The position numbers and the translations under genes are program-made. This document shows positions 1 to 12,129 of a stretch of 64,000 nt of DNA, piece after piece. The DNA is from Agrostemma githago (Eukaryota; Streptophyta; Magnoliopsida; Caryophyllales; Caryophyllaceae): assembly GCA_958450325.1 (NCBI GenBank), contig OY288241.1, positions 42,842,278 to 42,906,277 on the forward strand. Reading direction: 5' to 3'. How positions within the stretch are numbered: position 1 is the stretch's first letter; each line of letters begins with the position of its first letter. The notes below the pieces were generated by a model. The model was given only the letters and a program-made list of their open reading frames with translations, was not told where the DNA came from and did no database searches.

Positions 1-141
1 GTTAGTGAGTTGCTAACCGTTTGGTAGGCGACTCTCATTTCTTTTCCGTCTTTTATTGCTTGTCTCCCTTTGTATGTTCCCCTTCCCCTTATCATTTTTG
101 TGTCATGGTGGCCCTCGGGGCCTTTGGTAGTCATTGCTCCC

Positions 142-386
142 GATTCTCGATGACGTGACTACATCGAGAGTCATTTCAACAATCCAAATTTACAAGTCCT
201 TTCACCTTTTCTTTATTTTATTTTCTTTTGGTAGAATTTAGTCGGATTTATGCGGAATCCAAGCTAGGTGACTTGATTACACCTAGCCCTCCCCTCCCAT
301 TTCCTTTTATTTTCTTCTTTTTATTTCTTCCTCCATCCATATCTTTTCTTGTCTCGGCCCTTGGTGACTTGATTACACCCCGGCCG
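142..386 (+). other. Three serial hairpins with a shared loop (copy F)
   Basis: Hairpins lie at 142-172 (stem GATTCTCGATG/CATCGAGAGTC, loop ACGTGACTA), 263-287 (stem GCTAGGTG/CACCTAGC, loop ACTTGATTA) and 355-386 (outer stem CGGCC/GGCCG, inner GGTG/CACC, loop ACTTGATTA). The nine-base loop is nearly the same while the stems differ. The same trio occurs in copies A, B and C, and two members occur in G. The sequence shows the symmetry directly; an RNA-level role (packaging, dimerisation or translation) is inference. Confidence 0.65.
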
Positions 387-504
387 GACACCTTCTACCC
401 TTTCATCACTTTCATTTTGATTTTTAGTTCTTTTTTTTCCCTTTTTCTTTTCTTTTTTAGTGTCTTCCACACACTACCGATCGAGCATGAGAACATTGCA
501 CGGT

Positions 505-518
505 TTAAGTGTGGGGGA
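505..518 (+). other. Internal copy of the polypurine tract (F)
   Basis: TAAGTGTGGGGGAG matches the tract next to the 3' LTR of this element but lies about 1.8 kb upstream and is followed by CGATAT instead of an LTR. A weak hairpin, degraded here compared with copies A-C, precedes it. It could act as a second plus-strand primer; that role is inferred. Confidence 0.6.
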
Positions 519-2245
519 GCGATATCCTAGGCTAGTTTAGTTTTATTTTCGTAGTTTTTTTTCGAAAAAATCTTAAAAACCCCTAAAAATTTGAAAAATT
601 TCATAAAAAACCAAAAAGATTTTCTTTTGTGTCTTTCTCTTTTGTGTCCTTGTGTCGTATATTTGTTGTGTTGTGTGTTTTGCTCCCCTAATTCCTTGTA
701 GGTGGAGCAATCGTCAACAAGTTTCGAAAGGCTCAAGACATCCGGTAATACCCTTTCAATTCTTTCTCCTTTTTCTTTTTTTGTGGAGTTTGGAGGAGAT
801 TTTTGATGGTGTGTGCTCGGGTGGAGCTTTGTGAAGTTTGTGGTTCATGTGGTGACTTGTTTGGAAGTTTCGGTGTGGTGATTGTTTGTTTGTGTGTTTG
901 CTTGTTTGTTTGTGTTGTTTTGTTTTTTTGTGTTTGTCTCTCTTCCTTTCGTTTTCGTTGTGTCTTTGTTTTTGTCTTGTTTAGTTGTGTCTAGTGTGTA
1001 AAAAGGTTTTCGAAAACCCGGTTTTGAGGCTAGTGCGCAAGTGTTTACTTTCCCTTTCTACCGATTTGAACCGAGTCTTGGACTTTAGTCTAGTAGAATG
1101 ACTTTAAATCAATGATTTCGTTGGTTTCTTACCTTGAGTCCACCTAGTCTACTAGGGATTTACTATGGGATTTGCATTTTGACCATTATGACCACCCGCG
1201 GAGTGAAAAGGCCTTGGTTGCCGAGTCCCGTCCCTTAGGTGACCGTGTTCGAAATCGGTTGATTTGTCCAAGTTTTCCCCTCTTTTTTTGTGGGTTTGAA
1301 GGGAAGGCGCCGTCCCAACTTACCCATTTCCCTACCTTATACACATCTTTCCACAAATAAGTTGCAAAATTATTGAAGCCCTCACTTGGTTGCAAGAAAT
1401 GCATACAAAACAAAAATCTAGCCAAAAGGGCAAACCGAGAAAAAGAAAGAAAGAAAAGAAAGAAGAAAAAGAAAAGGCACAACAAATGAAAAACAAAATA
1501 CAAAAGAAGAAAAAGAAAGGGCATAGAAACTCAAAAGCCAAATGCAAAAGCAAAATGCCAAAGAAAATCCTCTCACAAAAAGAATACTCACCCCTAAAAA
1601 ATAAGCCTTTTTCCGGCTATTACCGTGAAGAGCCTACCAAAGGACCGAGTCCCTAGGAAGGATGATAGCGGTAAATAGTTGGTCTTCCCCCACTTTGCAA
1701 CCTTATCCACCTTTTTACTTGGACTAGTTGGGCGACTTTTGGACATGGGACGACCCCCTTGGCTCATCGCTAAAGGGGGCGAGGCTTCACTTACCTACAG
1801 TGTCGACTAACTCCGTGGTTCATCCTTTTTCCATCCCGCCTATCGTCTCGTGGTACGTTCTTAGAAGGTTGGGAGGAACCTAGGTAAGTTACCAACATTT
1901 TTATTGCTCTGTCGTCATACTATTAGAGTTTTGTCCATTTCGATTTGTGTCGTTAGCTTGGGAACGTTGTCACTTGCCTTGAGTCCCTAACCGGTGCTTC
2001 TTTCACCGCTTTGTGGAGGGAAGCGGTATTTGTTTCTTCTTGGATGCAACCGTTTGGTGTTTGTTTGTTTGTGTGTTTGTGTGTTTTCTTGTTCGGTTGT
2101 ATCCACAATTTTGTCGAAAGACCTCACTTGCCATGTAGAGAGCACTTCTCCTCTAAGTGTTCTCGCGTGAGTTGAAAGAGCGTAGGGTGCGCTAATACCC
2201 GCTCGGTTAGTAGTCTAGATTCTTTTAGTTTTTAGTTAGTTTGTG

Positions 2246-2283
2246 CTTACTCGAGGGCGAGTAAGGGTTAAGTGTGGGGGAGT
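2246..2283 (+). other. Hairpin plus terminal polypurine tract (F)
   Basis: A hairpin with stem CTTACTC/GAGTAAG (2246-2265) is followed by the purine-rich tract AAGTGTGGGGGAGT (2270-2283), which abuts the TG of the 3' LTR. A tract in this position primes plus-strand DNA synthesis in LTR elements. The same arrangement occurs in A, B and C. Confidence 0.8.
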
Positions 2284-3842
2284 TGATAAGTCTGTTTTTT
2301 AGTGCTTATTTGTTGTGTTTGGTCCCGGTTTCTCTTAGGGAATCGCTCTATGGAGCGGTTTCTAGGCTACTTACGCTTCTTCTAGTTCATTTTAGGTTCC
2401 TAAGACCAATCTTGGAGAGGTGGAACGATTCCGAGTCGTTTCCGACACATTTGGAGCCAACGAAGAGAAGCAACGATCACCCGGTAGCTTAGACTCGATC
2501 CCGAGCCCTTGGGACCCATTCCCGAGCACCGAGAATCAATGAGAAGCCTAACAAGAGCAAGGAGGGACCTATGGGATCATATTTGAAGCCTACAAGACCC
2601 ATCCCGGTCAGAAAGGACCCCATCTCGACCGAGAAGAAGAGCAAAGCAAAGACGAATCACTGACTGCCCATCCCGGCCGGGATCAAGGCCTTCCCGGTCG
2701 GGACCACCTCATCCCGGTCGGGACCACCACCTTCCCGGCCGGGAAGAGCCCAGAAATGGGCTGTTTCGCTTTCCTTCAATCCTTTACCCGTGAAACCCTA
2801 TATATACCCCCCCTCTTGTATTGTTTAAGGACTTATGCTTTATTTTACATTACCCACTAAACCCTAGACTACTTTAGGTTAGATTAGCTTAGATTAGTGT
2901 ATATTAGTCCTTAGTTAATCCTTAATCTTATTTTAATCCTTGTATTATGGGAATTTTTGAAGATCTCCACCAAGATTGACAACCTTGGTTGATGTATATG
3001 GGTTTTTCTCTATGTATGCAAGATTTCTTCTTTTCCTCCTCCCTAGTTTGGTATAATCTCTCTTTTCCCTTCTCTTAATCTTGTTTTATCATTAAAGTTT
3101 CAATCTTTGTTCATTGTTCATTGTATTGTCCATTGTTCATCCTTGTTCTTCATCATGTATGTGATTGTTCATGTGTTTGTTTATAATGTTTGTGTTAGTT
3201 TAAGTTTAGATATGTGTGAGTAGATTCTTGCTAGGATTAGTAGGGGAGTTTGGTGGCTTAATGGGTGATTAAGGGTTTGTGTGGATTGATGGTGGAAGTT
3301 TTGGTTGTTTCCTAGTTGTACGCATAGAACATGTTTGATGAAATGCTTGAATGACTTGTAGTTGCAAATGCATGTTTTCTTGCCTTCTTCTTGCGGTCTT
3401 GTATGTTGCTAGGATGGGTTCTTGCACGAGAGCGAGGAGCCTCTAGGTCGGTTTAAGTAGCGAGAGCCCGGACTATGCCTAGATAGCTCGACTACCCCTT
3501 CATCCTTGCTCTTCCTTGATCGTCTCATCACCCTTGAACCCGATCTAATCCTAGCCCTTTTTCTATTTGTTTTCTTCTTCCTCTTAGCTATTATTCCTCT
3601 AGTTAGTTGAGTCCTATAGCTTTAGTTGTTGCACATAGCTTAGCCTTAGTCATAGTTTTCTCCCCCTTTCATCGTTTTAGGTTGTTTAGCTTAGCTCGTT
3701 GACCTAGTCAAGTCTTTAGGTGGAACCTAGCCTAAACCCTATTTACCGTCCCTGTGGACTCGACCCGACTTGCCCTATCTACGTGTTAGGATTAGTTGGT
3801 TATTATTTGATCGGTGGGATCCACGGCAAATCCCTCGCATCA
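2284..3842 (+). repeat. 3' LTR of copy F
   Basis: The repeat starts TGATAAGT directly after the polypurine tract and ends GCATCA. It is colinear with the LTRs at 49050-50659 and, inverted, at 35623-37301 and 52507-54146. It carries a dyad cluster and a TATA box, and near its 3' end the conserved block around the phrase GTGGACTCGACCCGACTTGC. At 1559 bp it is a little shorter than its relatives. No primer site follows, so it is a 3' LTR. Confidence 0.85.
2669..2806 (+). promoter_or_regulatory. Dyad cluster and TATA box in the F LTR
   Basis: Four self-complementary units lie at 2669-2747, such as ATCCCGGCCGGGAT and TTCCCGGCCGGGAA, and some TCCCGGTCGGGA units have altered flanks. A TATATATA box follows at 2799-2806, about 50 bp downstream, with a C-rich stretch after it. 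The placement fits the U3 promoter of an LTR. The function of the dyads is unknown. Confidence 0.65.
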
Positions 3843-4082
3843 ATCACCGCCTTTAGGGGTCGGCTATTATGGCTTGGTCACATCGTGACGCTGACCTCGC
3901 ACCCCCTCCAGGCTTCAATGTCTGTCATATCCTTTGGAGGATGTTCCCCTTGAGCGACGTCTGGAGGTTGTTCTCAGGGGTGACTCGTTACGGGGTTTAA
4001 AGTAACTCGTGACGACTACCGATGTTACTATCTCCCCCTCGGCCACCGAGAAGGTAAAGTCTGCCTTTTACCGCTTTGCCGG

Positions 4083-4757
4083 GGAGAACGTCCCTGCCTT
4101 AATCAGCTCCTCGATGACATGTTTCAACGTGAAACATGCCTTGGTGTCGTGTCCATTTCCTTGGTGGAAAAGACATTAGAGGTTGGGGTTCTAGGTTTTG
4201 CTCTGCCTACCAACCGGTGGGTCTGGGGTGGGACTTAGAGGCTTGAGTAACCCTTGATCTATTAGGTGTTTGAGAGTTTCAGTGTATGTCAAGTCGATTT
4301 TAGTAAACTCTTTTCAGGGTGTTCTTGCTTTGCTGGGTAGCGTTTTGTGGGGTGTTGAAGTTATTTCTCTACTGGCCTTAGGAGATGTTGTCCTTACGGA
4401 GTACCGAGGTGATCCGTTCGGAGTGGGTTCCTGAGTATGGTAATTAATTGAACTGGTATCTGCCTCGTTCTTTGTTCCTCCACTTTCGGGGAAATTAAGG
4501 TGACTGTCAATGTGACGAACGAAGCAGGACAGGCGATCTATCGAGGCGCGAACATTATGAACCACCTCGGTCGGGGTATTAACGTCGATGCAGAGGTTTT
4601 CAATCACTCCTGGTTCCGAGGACATGTTGGGGAATGACTTCTGCGAGATAGCGCCGGAGGTCAGGACGGATCTGTCGGATGACTTAGAGACTCGAGGAAT
4701 GCTCGTAACTGAGCGACGCGGAAATGAGGCCCTTGATTCGCACGTGTGTGCAATCAC
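4083..4757 (-). pseudogene. Gag remnant of Tat-like element D
   Basis: On the minus strand an open stretch (4757-4314) runs on in the same frame, through two or more stops, into a recognisable Gag C-terminal part. Around 4175-4083 it reads CLFHQGNGHDTKACF followed by TLKHVIEELIKAG. This matches the Cys/His motif plus LK..IE.LI pattern at the end of Tat/Ogre Gag proteins. Just before it, a segment resembling LIDQGLLKPL precedes a proline-rich stretch, as in that family. The N-terminal capsid region is not recognisable. In-frame stops show that the gene is dead. Confidence 0.65.
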
Positions 4758-5270
4758 TGGTTTAGGGCCTTAGATGTCTTGGACTCTTGGCGTATTCGGC
4801 GAAACGTCTAATGGAGATCTGTCTCTAGAGTGAGACGATTTGATACTAATCTCGGGAGTGAGATTTAGAAGAGGACTTTTTCTAGACGAGACGACCTGTA
4901 GACACCCACATTTTGACTGCCAGGTGTCTATGGTAGTTTCCAAAAAACACCCGATGATGATTGGACGCTAACATGTTTCTACGCGCTCGGACATGGGCTC
5001 AAAACCATTAATTGTTGGCTTAAGCACTTATGGAGTACAAATCTCACAAAACTGACCTCAAATTCAGGCCCAGTGGGTCGTTTCCAGTCAAACAAGACTA
5101 ATTTGTGTCAAAACCGACCGAAAATAAAACCGACTTTTAGCAATTGGGTCAACCCCGGTCAAAGTCGTTTCCGAGACACACAAAAAACAGCCACATAAAT
5201 ATCAAAAACTCAGCCCAAATACAAAACCCATCTCGAGGTCCAAAACATTGGACCCGTGCGACCCAGCTGA

Positions 5271-5390
5271 CCCACTCGATCGAGTGGGCCCTCATTCATG
5301 CCCGGCTACAGGCGCTTGGGCCACTCGACCGAGTCAAGGGGCTACTCGGTCGAGTAACCCTAGCCGGGGTGCATAGCCTAGCCTATATAA
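5271..5390 (+). promoter_or_regulatory. CTCGRTCGAG dyads and TATA box
   Basis: CCCACTCGATCGAGTGGG (5271-5288) is a perfect 18-bp palindrome. Related dyads follow near 5321-5333 and at TACTCGGTCGAGTA (about 5343-5356). The TATATAA box starts 28 bp after the last dyad. A second cluster of the same dyad lies near the far end of this LTR. Confidence 0.65.
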
Positions 5391-5625
5391 ACACCCCATG
5401 CACACACTTCAACACACTTTTTTGCAACCCTAATTCAACCCTATTCTACACTAATCTACATACATCAAAACCCCAACCCGAGTATCTAGGAATCTGAACC
5501 CTAAACCACCACAACTTAATCTACATCTCGATACTCCCGTGCTAGCCACATCTAACGAGTCCCGTCCGAGAACAAGAACATGTAGGTTGAGGGTGCCAAA
5601 TCCCGTCTTTTCTCTCTTCTCTTTC

Positions 5626-8600
5626 TGTAATCCCCTAGAAAATCTAACGTGATACAGTGGCGGAAACACTGTAGAGTCGGGATTAAAACACACTGTAACT
5701 ATGTCTTAGTAAAATTAAAATGGTAAAGTCAAACAATAGGCCTTAAATAAAATGGCCAAAATTTAAAACAATCCACAAAAGGGGTTTGAACAATCCATAC
5801 GACATAATTATCAAAATAAACAAGCAGGATCCACACTGCTCGCTAGCCCACACCCGGAACACGTATACCTGCCATGTTAAAACATAACAGCCACAATCAG
5901 TGGGGAGCAACGTCAACGTTCTCCCAGCCGTATAACAGGATTTTAAAACTGTAATTACTATTATAGAAAAATAGTAAGAAAACGGAAAACAGTAAAACAT
6001 TATAATGAAAATAAGTTTTCGGTGAAAAACTTCACGTATCGAAACAATATAATAAAAATGAGTTTTCCGGAGAAAACATAAAACATTTGCCAACCTGCAA
6101 ACCAATTTATATCGATAATAAATAAAATAATCAAAATGGCGTTATGGATAGAATTAGTGTCGACGGCTAGACTTTCACTAGGAGAATACTAAAAACTAGT
6201 TTCGAGAACTTAGTTCAAACAAATCAAACTTCGGTCTCTAACTAGGCTACTCAACCATAATAGGACGGCGACTTATAAATGCGTGGCCCTAGTTTAAGAT
6301 GATATGTACACCCCTCCCGAGCACCATAAATACTCAGTTCAACCCGACGGCGTCTTACACTGCGAGGCACGAGTTTAAGGTCAAAATGTTCACACACACC
6401 CGAACACCATATATGCTCGGTTCAACAACCAGTGTGCCCCATAAAGACACACCAGCCTTATAGTTGATGGCAAAAACGTAAACCCCAGAATATATTACTC
6501 TAACCTCACACTTGTCCTTATTCCATAACTCCAAAACAAAGCCATTATCGATATTCAAAAGATATAATCATTATAAATAATAAGAGAACAAAAAGAAAAT
6601 GATCACTTTCCAAAAGAGGGAACTTTCTATTTTAGAAAACTTCTATTTTTATAATCTTTACCAAAAATAGCATCATATCAAAATAGAAAAAATATTAGTT
6701 CATACTAATAACACATTTTTAGTAAACGATATAGATTTATAAAACTAGTACTTTTGGCCTTAACGATATTACTTCTTAAAACGAGAACATTTGAGTTAAT
6801 GAAATCATTGGAAGGTCATACAAGTTAGAAATGTCTTAAACATTTTAAATACTACTCCCTCTGTTTTTTAATATAAGTCATTCTCACTTTTCGAAAAAAC
6901 CCCTTTTGTCTTCAGTATCTCTCACAATATAAGAAAAAAATACTATGAAATGTATACTCATTTGAAAGCTCTTTTCATAAGGAATTTTATGGTGCAATTT
7001 TTAAAAATTTTGAAATAATATATTTACATAAAAATTAAAGTCAAAGTCTCGTCTCGAAAAAGCAAAACGTCATATAAAAAAATACGGAGGGAGTACTAAT
7101 TAGGGTGTTTTCAAAAGTTACAAAGCTAGAATTCTCTAATTATTATTAGTTTCGACAATACGATTATAAATAGGATTTTACGGCAAATGTCAAATTAAAT
7201 TTTTTAACGTCTTTTATTTAATTAAATCGTTGAATATATTTAGAGTATGTTAAGGAATGATTTAACTCACAAAGTTTCAGATTTAAATACTTTCAAAATG
7301 GCTGGAAAAATAATTCTTTTGGGTAAGATTAAGCATTTTAACGATAAATCATAATTCGTCCAAAAATCAATACTTATTAATTAAAGACTTTAATAAATAG
7401 TAAAAAAATTACGTAAAATAGCTAAAATATATTTATGGACATTCTGTCCAGAAAAAAAAACTTTCCAGAATTCTAAAACACGGGTTTTAAAGCGTTTTCT
7501 CGTTAATCATCTAATCTCGACAATAACGATTAATAAAAATAGTAATTACAAAACGATTTAAGTATTAATGTCCAAAAATTATTATTAAAAATGAAAATCA
7601 TCATTTTTCAGAATATACTAATTTTCCATATTTTCCAGAGTTCCAGATTTACCAAATTCCAATAAAACCGTCATTTAAAACCCGTTTTCACAATTAACGA
7701 TTCCATTAATAAAACTTATCGTCCTAACATTTTATTAAAGCACTAAAAATCATAAAATTACATGTTATTAAGAAATCATCAGATTCACATTTTTTTCCAG
7801 ATTTAATCATAGGACCAGAAATCGAGAATTTAAACGACAAACGCGGTTTTAACGATAAATGATTATTTAAAGTGATTAATTAATTCATCCACTTAACAAT
7901 TCCGAAAAATTATGAAAAAATTCATAAAATTCTATTTCACCAGAAAGTTTCACCACGTCAAAAATCAGATTAAAATAAAATGTTTAAGTACTAGAACTAA
8001 AAATCGGCTTTTAATCGTTTTTGTCCGTAAACGGTAATAATTCAGTAATCGATAACTAAAATATCAGAAAAATACTAAATTATTAAAAAACAACATTTTT
8101 CCAGAATATAAACATATATTACATGTTTAGGCCGAATATTATGATTTTACAAATTAATATAACAATTTAATCGTTAATCTCGTAAAAGAGATAAAAATAC
8201 CGAAACATGTAAAATTTTCAACTTTTAAAAATTTTCCAGATTATAAGACATACATATATTGTCAAAAATAAAATATAAAAATATATACAAGCAAATACTC
8301 AATTAAAATCATGAAATACCGAGCAACATCGACGTTACCTCTAACCCAAATCCGAGTTGATTATAAATTCGTCGGCTTCGGGATAAACCAAGAATCCTAA
8401 TTCACATGACATACATGGTACAAAAATACAATGAGAAAACTGAAAGAATCAAGGTAAATAACGATCGGAAATAACATCGATTATTACCTTAACGAAGGGA
8501 AAAGAAAATCGATAATTTAGAAGATGAAAATACGACGATCAAAGCTTGATTATGGATGAAAATGGCTGCTGAAAATGGGCAGGAACACCAGCCAAAAAGA

Positions 8601-9341
8601 GGGAGAAAGAAGAGGTTTTTGTTAAAATAAAATTGATGTAAAAATGAATAAGAAAAATATGAAAGGATGGTGGATGAATGAAGCATTAAAATTGATAAAA
8701 ACAATGTGAATGTAGTCTTAAAATTTCAGCCAAAATGAATGTGATGGTAGCATGAAAAGTTTGTAATTTAAGCATGTAAATCAATTAAAGAGAAAAATAT
8801 CTTTTTACTTAAAGTTTACACATAAAGTGTTATGTAAATAAAAGTTGTAATCAAATGTTTTACTACATGGTCCAAAAAGGTCTCGTTTTAGTTGTAGGTT
8901 GATAAAAATAAGGATAATAAAATTATTAAAAGCATTTCAAAGCAATTCGAGTAAACCGCGCATTTGAAAATAATTATTTACGAAATTTCGTAATAAAATC
9001 ATTAAAGGATAAATTTTCGTAAATAAAATATTTCTTAGTTGAAAATATTATATAAATATATCTAGACATTTGTAGGAAAAGGAATAGCTTAAATTTGAGT
9101 TTAAAAACGTTAATTCGTAGAGAAGTAGAATTCCTCGCAGAAAAATAATTAGTTTACGAAGAAAATCAAATAAATAGATTTAAAAGAATTAAAATCTTTC
9201 AAAATAAAAATAAATACCATTAGACTCAAAAATGAAAATAGAGCTTGGAATAATGATGAAACGTAAGGCCGAAATGTGACAGAGTTATGACGAAGTCATT
9301 ACGGAAATGATAAAAATGCTAGAAAAATAGCGGGTGTTACA
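5626..9341. repeat. Solo LTR (3.7 kb, AT-rich) of an unassigned family
   Basis: The segment begins TGTAATCCCC and ends GGTGTTACA, and is flanked by perfect CTTTC repeats at 5621-5625 and 9342-9346. The ends are inverted TGTAA/TTACA as expected for an LTR, and there are no internal coding regions, so a solo LTR is the simplest reading. It is very AT-rich, with many TTTTCCAGA-like words. A non-coding element bounded by TGT/ACA cannot be excluded. It interrupts the Tat-like solo LTR, whose sequence resumes at 9342. Confidence 0.7.
6855..7093. mobile_element. Stowaway-type MITE (239 bp)
   Basis: The inverted ends CTCCCTCTGT and ACGGAGGGAG sit between TA dinucleotides at 6853-6854 and 7094-7095. 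This is the usual Stowaway (Tc1/Mariner) end and target. There is no coding sequence. It is the innermost layer of a stack of three insertions. Confidence 0.9.
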
Positions 9342-10151
9342 CTTTCTCTCTCACGTCGTTCATCGTAGTTGTCGTTCTTTACCTTTTTTTATTTTCGTTA
9401 TCGCGTTGTAATATCGTTAATATCACTAGTATTAAAAGCATTAAAATACTTGTGGATTTGTGTCGAGTGCGAAGGATGTCGGAATAAGGAAACCCTAATA
9501 TACAAGAGTATTGCACTCAGCGTTGTCGGTCGCAAATCCTGGCACCCCTAGCATTTCATTTTTGAAACAAGTCAACTTAAACAATAATTTTTATTTCGTT
9601 CGCATCATTATTCAATCGCATATTTCATCAATTACAAACTACTTTCAAAACAAGCATTTTTTTTAAGGGTCGAAACCCGTTGACGCGGATCTGACATCAC
9701 ATAATCCCTAGGGATTCATTACGATGTCGGAGAAGCCGAGGGAATCAAGTCTTTCAATTCAAGTAACGTGTCAATCCGTTAGATTCGATACCAACTCAAT
9801 AGTTGGATGTCGAATCTCAACGGTTAGTCAAATGATCTAACTAATCCGATTTTTCGTTGATGCTAATATAGATGTCAATAATTCGATAAGAATGCGACAC
9901 TATAAACGCGGAGGAAAATCTATATCGTTTTAGTTAACTTAAACGACTTATAGCAATCTTTTTAGTTCCGCTCTAATATTCGATATCGATTTAATAATCG
10001 AACGTCGAATATGACGGGCATGATCCATATGAATCGAGCATAAATTCCATAATATTTATGCCCGATTCAACAAACTCATCCAATCATCAAAATCAAAAGC
10101 AATTTCGAAACCGATAACGAGTTGCAAAACGAACCCTGGTTCGTACAGGGA

Positions 10152-10374
10152 GCACTCGATCGAGTGCCTAGCCCACTCGGTCGAGTGGCACCCCAAAAAC
10201 GAGACATAATGCTTTTTCGACCTCCACTCGGTCGAGTCTCACAATGACTCGGTCGAGTGGCAGCGTACTCGGTCGAGTTCGTCAATAACTCGATCGAGTA
10301 GGGTCTAAAATACGGGACAGGAGCCTTTTCAGAGGTCCACTCGGTCGAGTCCCTCAATGACTTGATCGAGTGGC
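10152..10374 (+). repeat. Second CTCGGTCGAG dyad cluster in the solo LTR
   Basis: At least seven units of the type CACTCGGTCGAGTG, GACTCGGTCGAGTG or ACTCGATCGAGT occur here, separated by unrelated spacers of about 15-45 bp. They repeat the dyad found upstream of the TATA box at the other end of the same LTR. Spacing is irregular and spacers are unrelated, so this is not a tandem satellite. Confidence 0.7.
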
Positions 10375-11176
10375 TCTTTATCACGCCAAGTCGTGAGTCC
10401 TACAAGGCAATTCGAGTCTCGTTAACGTTTTTTTATGACTTTGGTCAACGCGTGTCAAATCAATCACGTGAAATATCACTTTTCGAAACCATGCATCATC
10501 CTATTTACATCATTCCATATCATTCTACATCCTCACAAACCGTTATTATCGTTATACCGTTACTAACAAGTTTGCTGTTTTCTTGTTGATTTTACTTTTG
10601 TTTATTTTATTGTACCAAAATGAACTCACATGCTAAATTTAACTTCGACGTTAGAGTTAGCTGCATTAAATTGGCATAGAAACCCATTCAATTTCTCGCA
10701 TGCTTAGGGAAAACAACGTTTGCATAACATTTTTCATCGTTCGATTAACGCGCGTATTAGAAAGTCATTCGATATCCTAGTAGAGGCCGCTAATGTGCGG
10801 GCGGGGTTGGGTGTTCTTAGTGGGCTTCCCAACACGTACCCTCACCCCTTACTCAAAACCTCGGTTTTCGGATGCCCGAAGCCGTTGGCGCACGAGAGTC
10901 ATTCAATACACGGTATCCGATAATGTCGGTATCGGTATCAAATGCAAAAGGACGAGCCCAATAAACTCTGACATCGGAAATGGGCCATACTTTGTGCATG
11001 GCCCACTACGACATAGAGTGGGTTAATTCGAACGGGCTCGAACTTCCACAAAGTTCGGTGGCGACTCCACTTCGATTTAAATTTCAATTCGATCCATTCT
11101 CATATGGAGATTCATTCGCCTCCCCAAACCCGCGCGTGGCCGCGTAGGGGTGGACCTATGTCATGTCCACACGACC

Positions 11177-12108
11177 CAAAATGTAAGACCTCGGGTAGAG
11201 GCGACCCTAGTAACAAACACAGACAGTTAATCACACGGTTGTACGATGTAAGAAGTTGATTGCGATCCCGGCTCAGGATCAAAGAGTTTTGATGTGTTTT
11301 TTTGAAAACGATCGAGCTTTTGCAAAGGGAATCTTTTAAAAAGGAAGAGGACTTGTAAAATTGGGGTGATGATGGCGTGATGACATCGTCTGTGACGTGA
11401 AAGTGTGTTGCTACATGTGTGTTGAAGATTCGACGATGGCAAAAGGGTAAATGATGTTTTTTTCCAAAGAAGGCACGGTTTTTAGGGGAACCAGTTTTTG
11501 AAAAATGGTGACGTGGTACTTTTATCGAAACTACTATTAATTAGCCAGTTCGATATTTATGGTGTATGCAGTGTTTGTGACAGAACGTGATGTTTGGGGA
11601 TAGTGTTTTGAAAATGATGTTTTGTGAATGTGACCGTTTGGGATCCTTGACTTTTTTTTCGAAAATGGAGTTGGGTACGGTTCAATATGTTGGCGTGGTT
11701 GAATCCAGATTTTTAGTATTTTATTTGGGTTGTTCAAACACGTTACACATAACTAGGAATGCATACACTCATGCAGGATGCAGACACGGGTAGGTTAGGG
11801 TAGGCTACCGCCCACAAATAGTCTTTACTTAGGTATTGGCAAATCATCTGGGGAGATGAATGTCATACCGTCCGTTCAGAACTATCCGTTTAGTATTCCC
11901 GCGAGGTACGCGTTAGGCGGCCGGAGCGTAAACCGAGGATCTCTCCGTGTGTCCATAAGGATCTTACCGCGAAGAGGTCGATTGGTCCTAATATTGGTTA
12001 GGGTGGGCTTTTTAGGGCCAAAACCTGTAGTGACCACAACTAGGAACTAGGAAATGAGCTTCACCGACCTCGTTCAAGTTACACCACCGCTGGAAACTTG
12101 TTTCCAAG
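11177..12108 (-). other. Leader of Tat-like element D, non-coding
   Basis: This stretch lies between the D primer site and the solo LTR that interrupts the element. I see no convincing gene on either strand; the frames present are short and lack known motifs. Long 5' leaders before gag are common in Tat/Ogre elements. Confidence 0.5.
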
Positions 12109-12126
12109 TCCCCAGTGGAGTTGCCA
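12109..12126 (-). other. Primer binding site of element D
   Basis: On the minus strand TGGCAACTCCACTGGGGA begins three bases after the LTR end (…CCACA). It resembles the TGGCGACTCC-type primer sites of Ogre/Tat elements, usually assigned to tRNA-Arg. The tRNA was not verified. Confidence 0.65.
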
Positions 12127-12129
12127 AAC

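Larger units (their letters stand above)
1..3842 (+). mobile_element. Athila-like non-autonomous LTR element, 3' part (copy F)
   Basis: The segment is colinear with the 3' half of copy B (about 46800-50659) and with the reverse complement of copies A and C. It contains the non-coding 3' spacer, a polypurine tract and a complete 3' LTR. The 5' LTR and gag-protease part would lie left of the window. It is inserted in the internal region of the minus-strand Tat-like element D: the LTR ends with CA at 3842 and D sequence starts at once, with no primer site. The five bases ATCAC at 3843-3847 should be one target duplication, the other lying outside the window. No open frame in this part looks coding; the short frames come from pyrimidine-rich spacer. 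Confidence 0.85.
4897..11171 (+). repeat. Solo LTR of a Tat-like element, with nested insertions
   Basis: It starts TGTAGACACCC and ends GTCCACA, and is flanked by the direct repeat CGACC at 4892-4896 and 11172-11176. No primer site follows. This is the signature of LTR-LTR recombination that left one LTR. Without the nested 3.7 kb insert it is about 2.55 kb, close to the related LTR at 61567-63998 (2.4 kb), and their ends and central blocks align. TATATAA at 5384-5390 marks the promoter. Open frames inside it are short and unconvincing. Confidence 0.85.

Noticed and set aside
1186..1656. Phe/Leu-rich and Lys-rich frames in the spacer (also 38000-38269, 54845-55096, 48108-48385)
   Set aside because: They come from long A/G or T/C runs, differ in frame and length between copies, and so do not look selected as protein.
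5144..5497. 117-codon frame in the solo LTR
   Set aside because: It spans the dyads and TATA box, has no counterpart in the E LTR and contains no motif.
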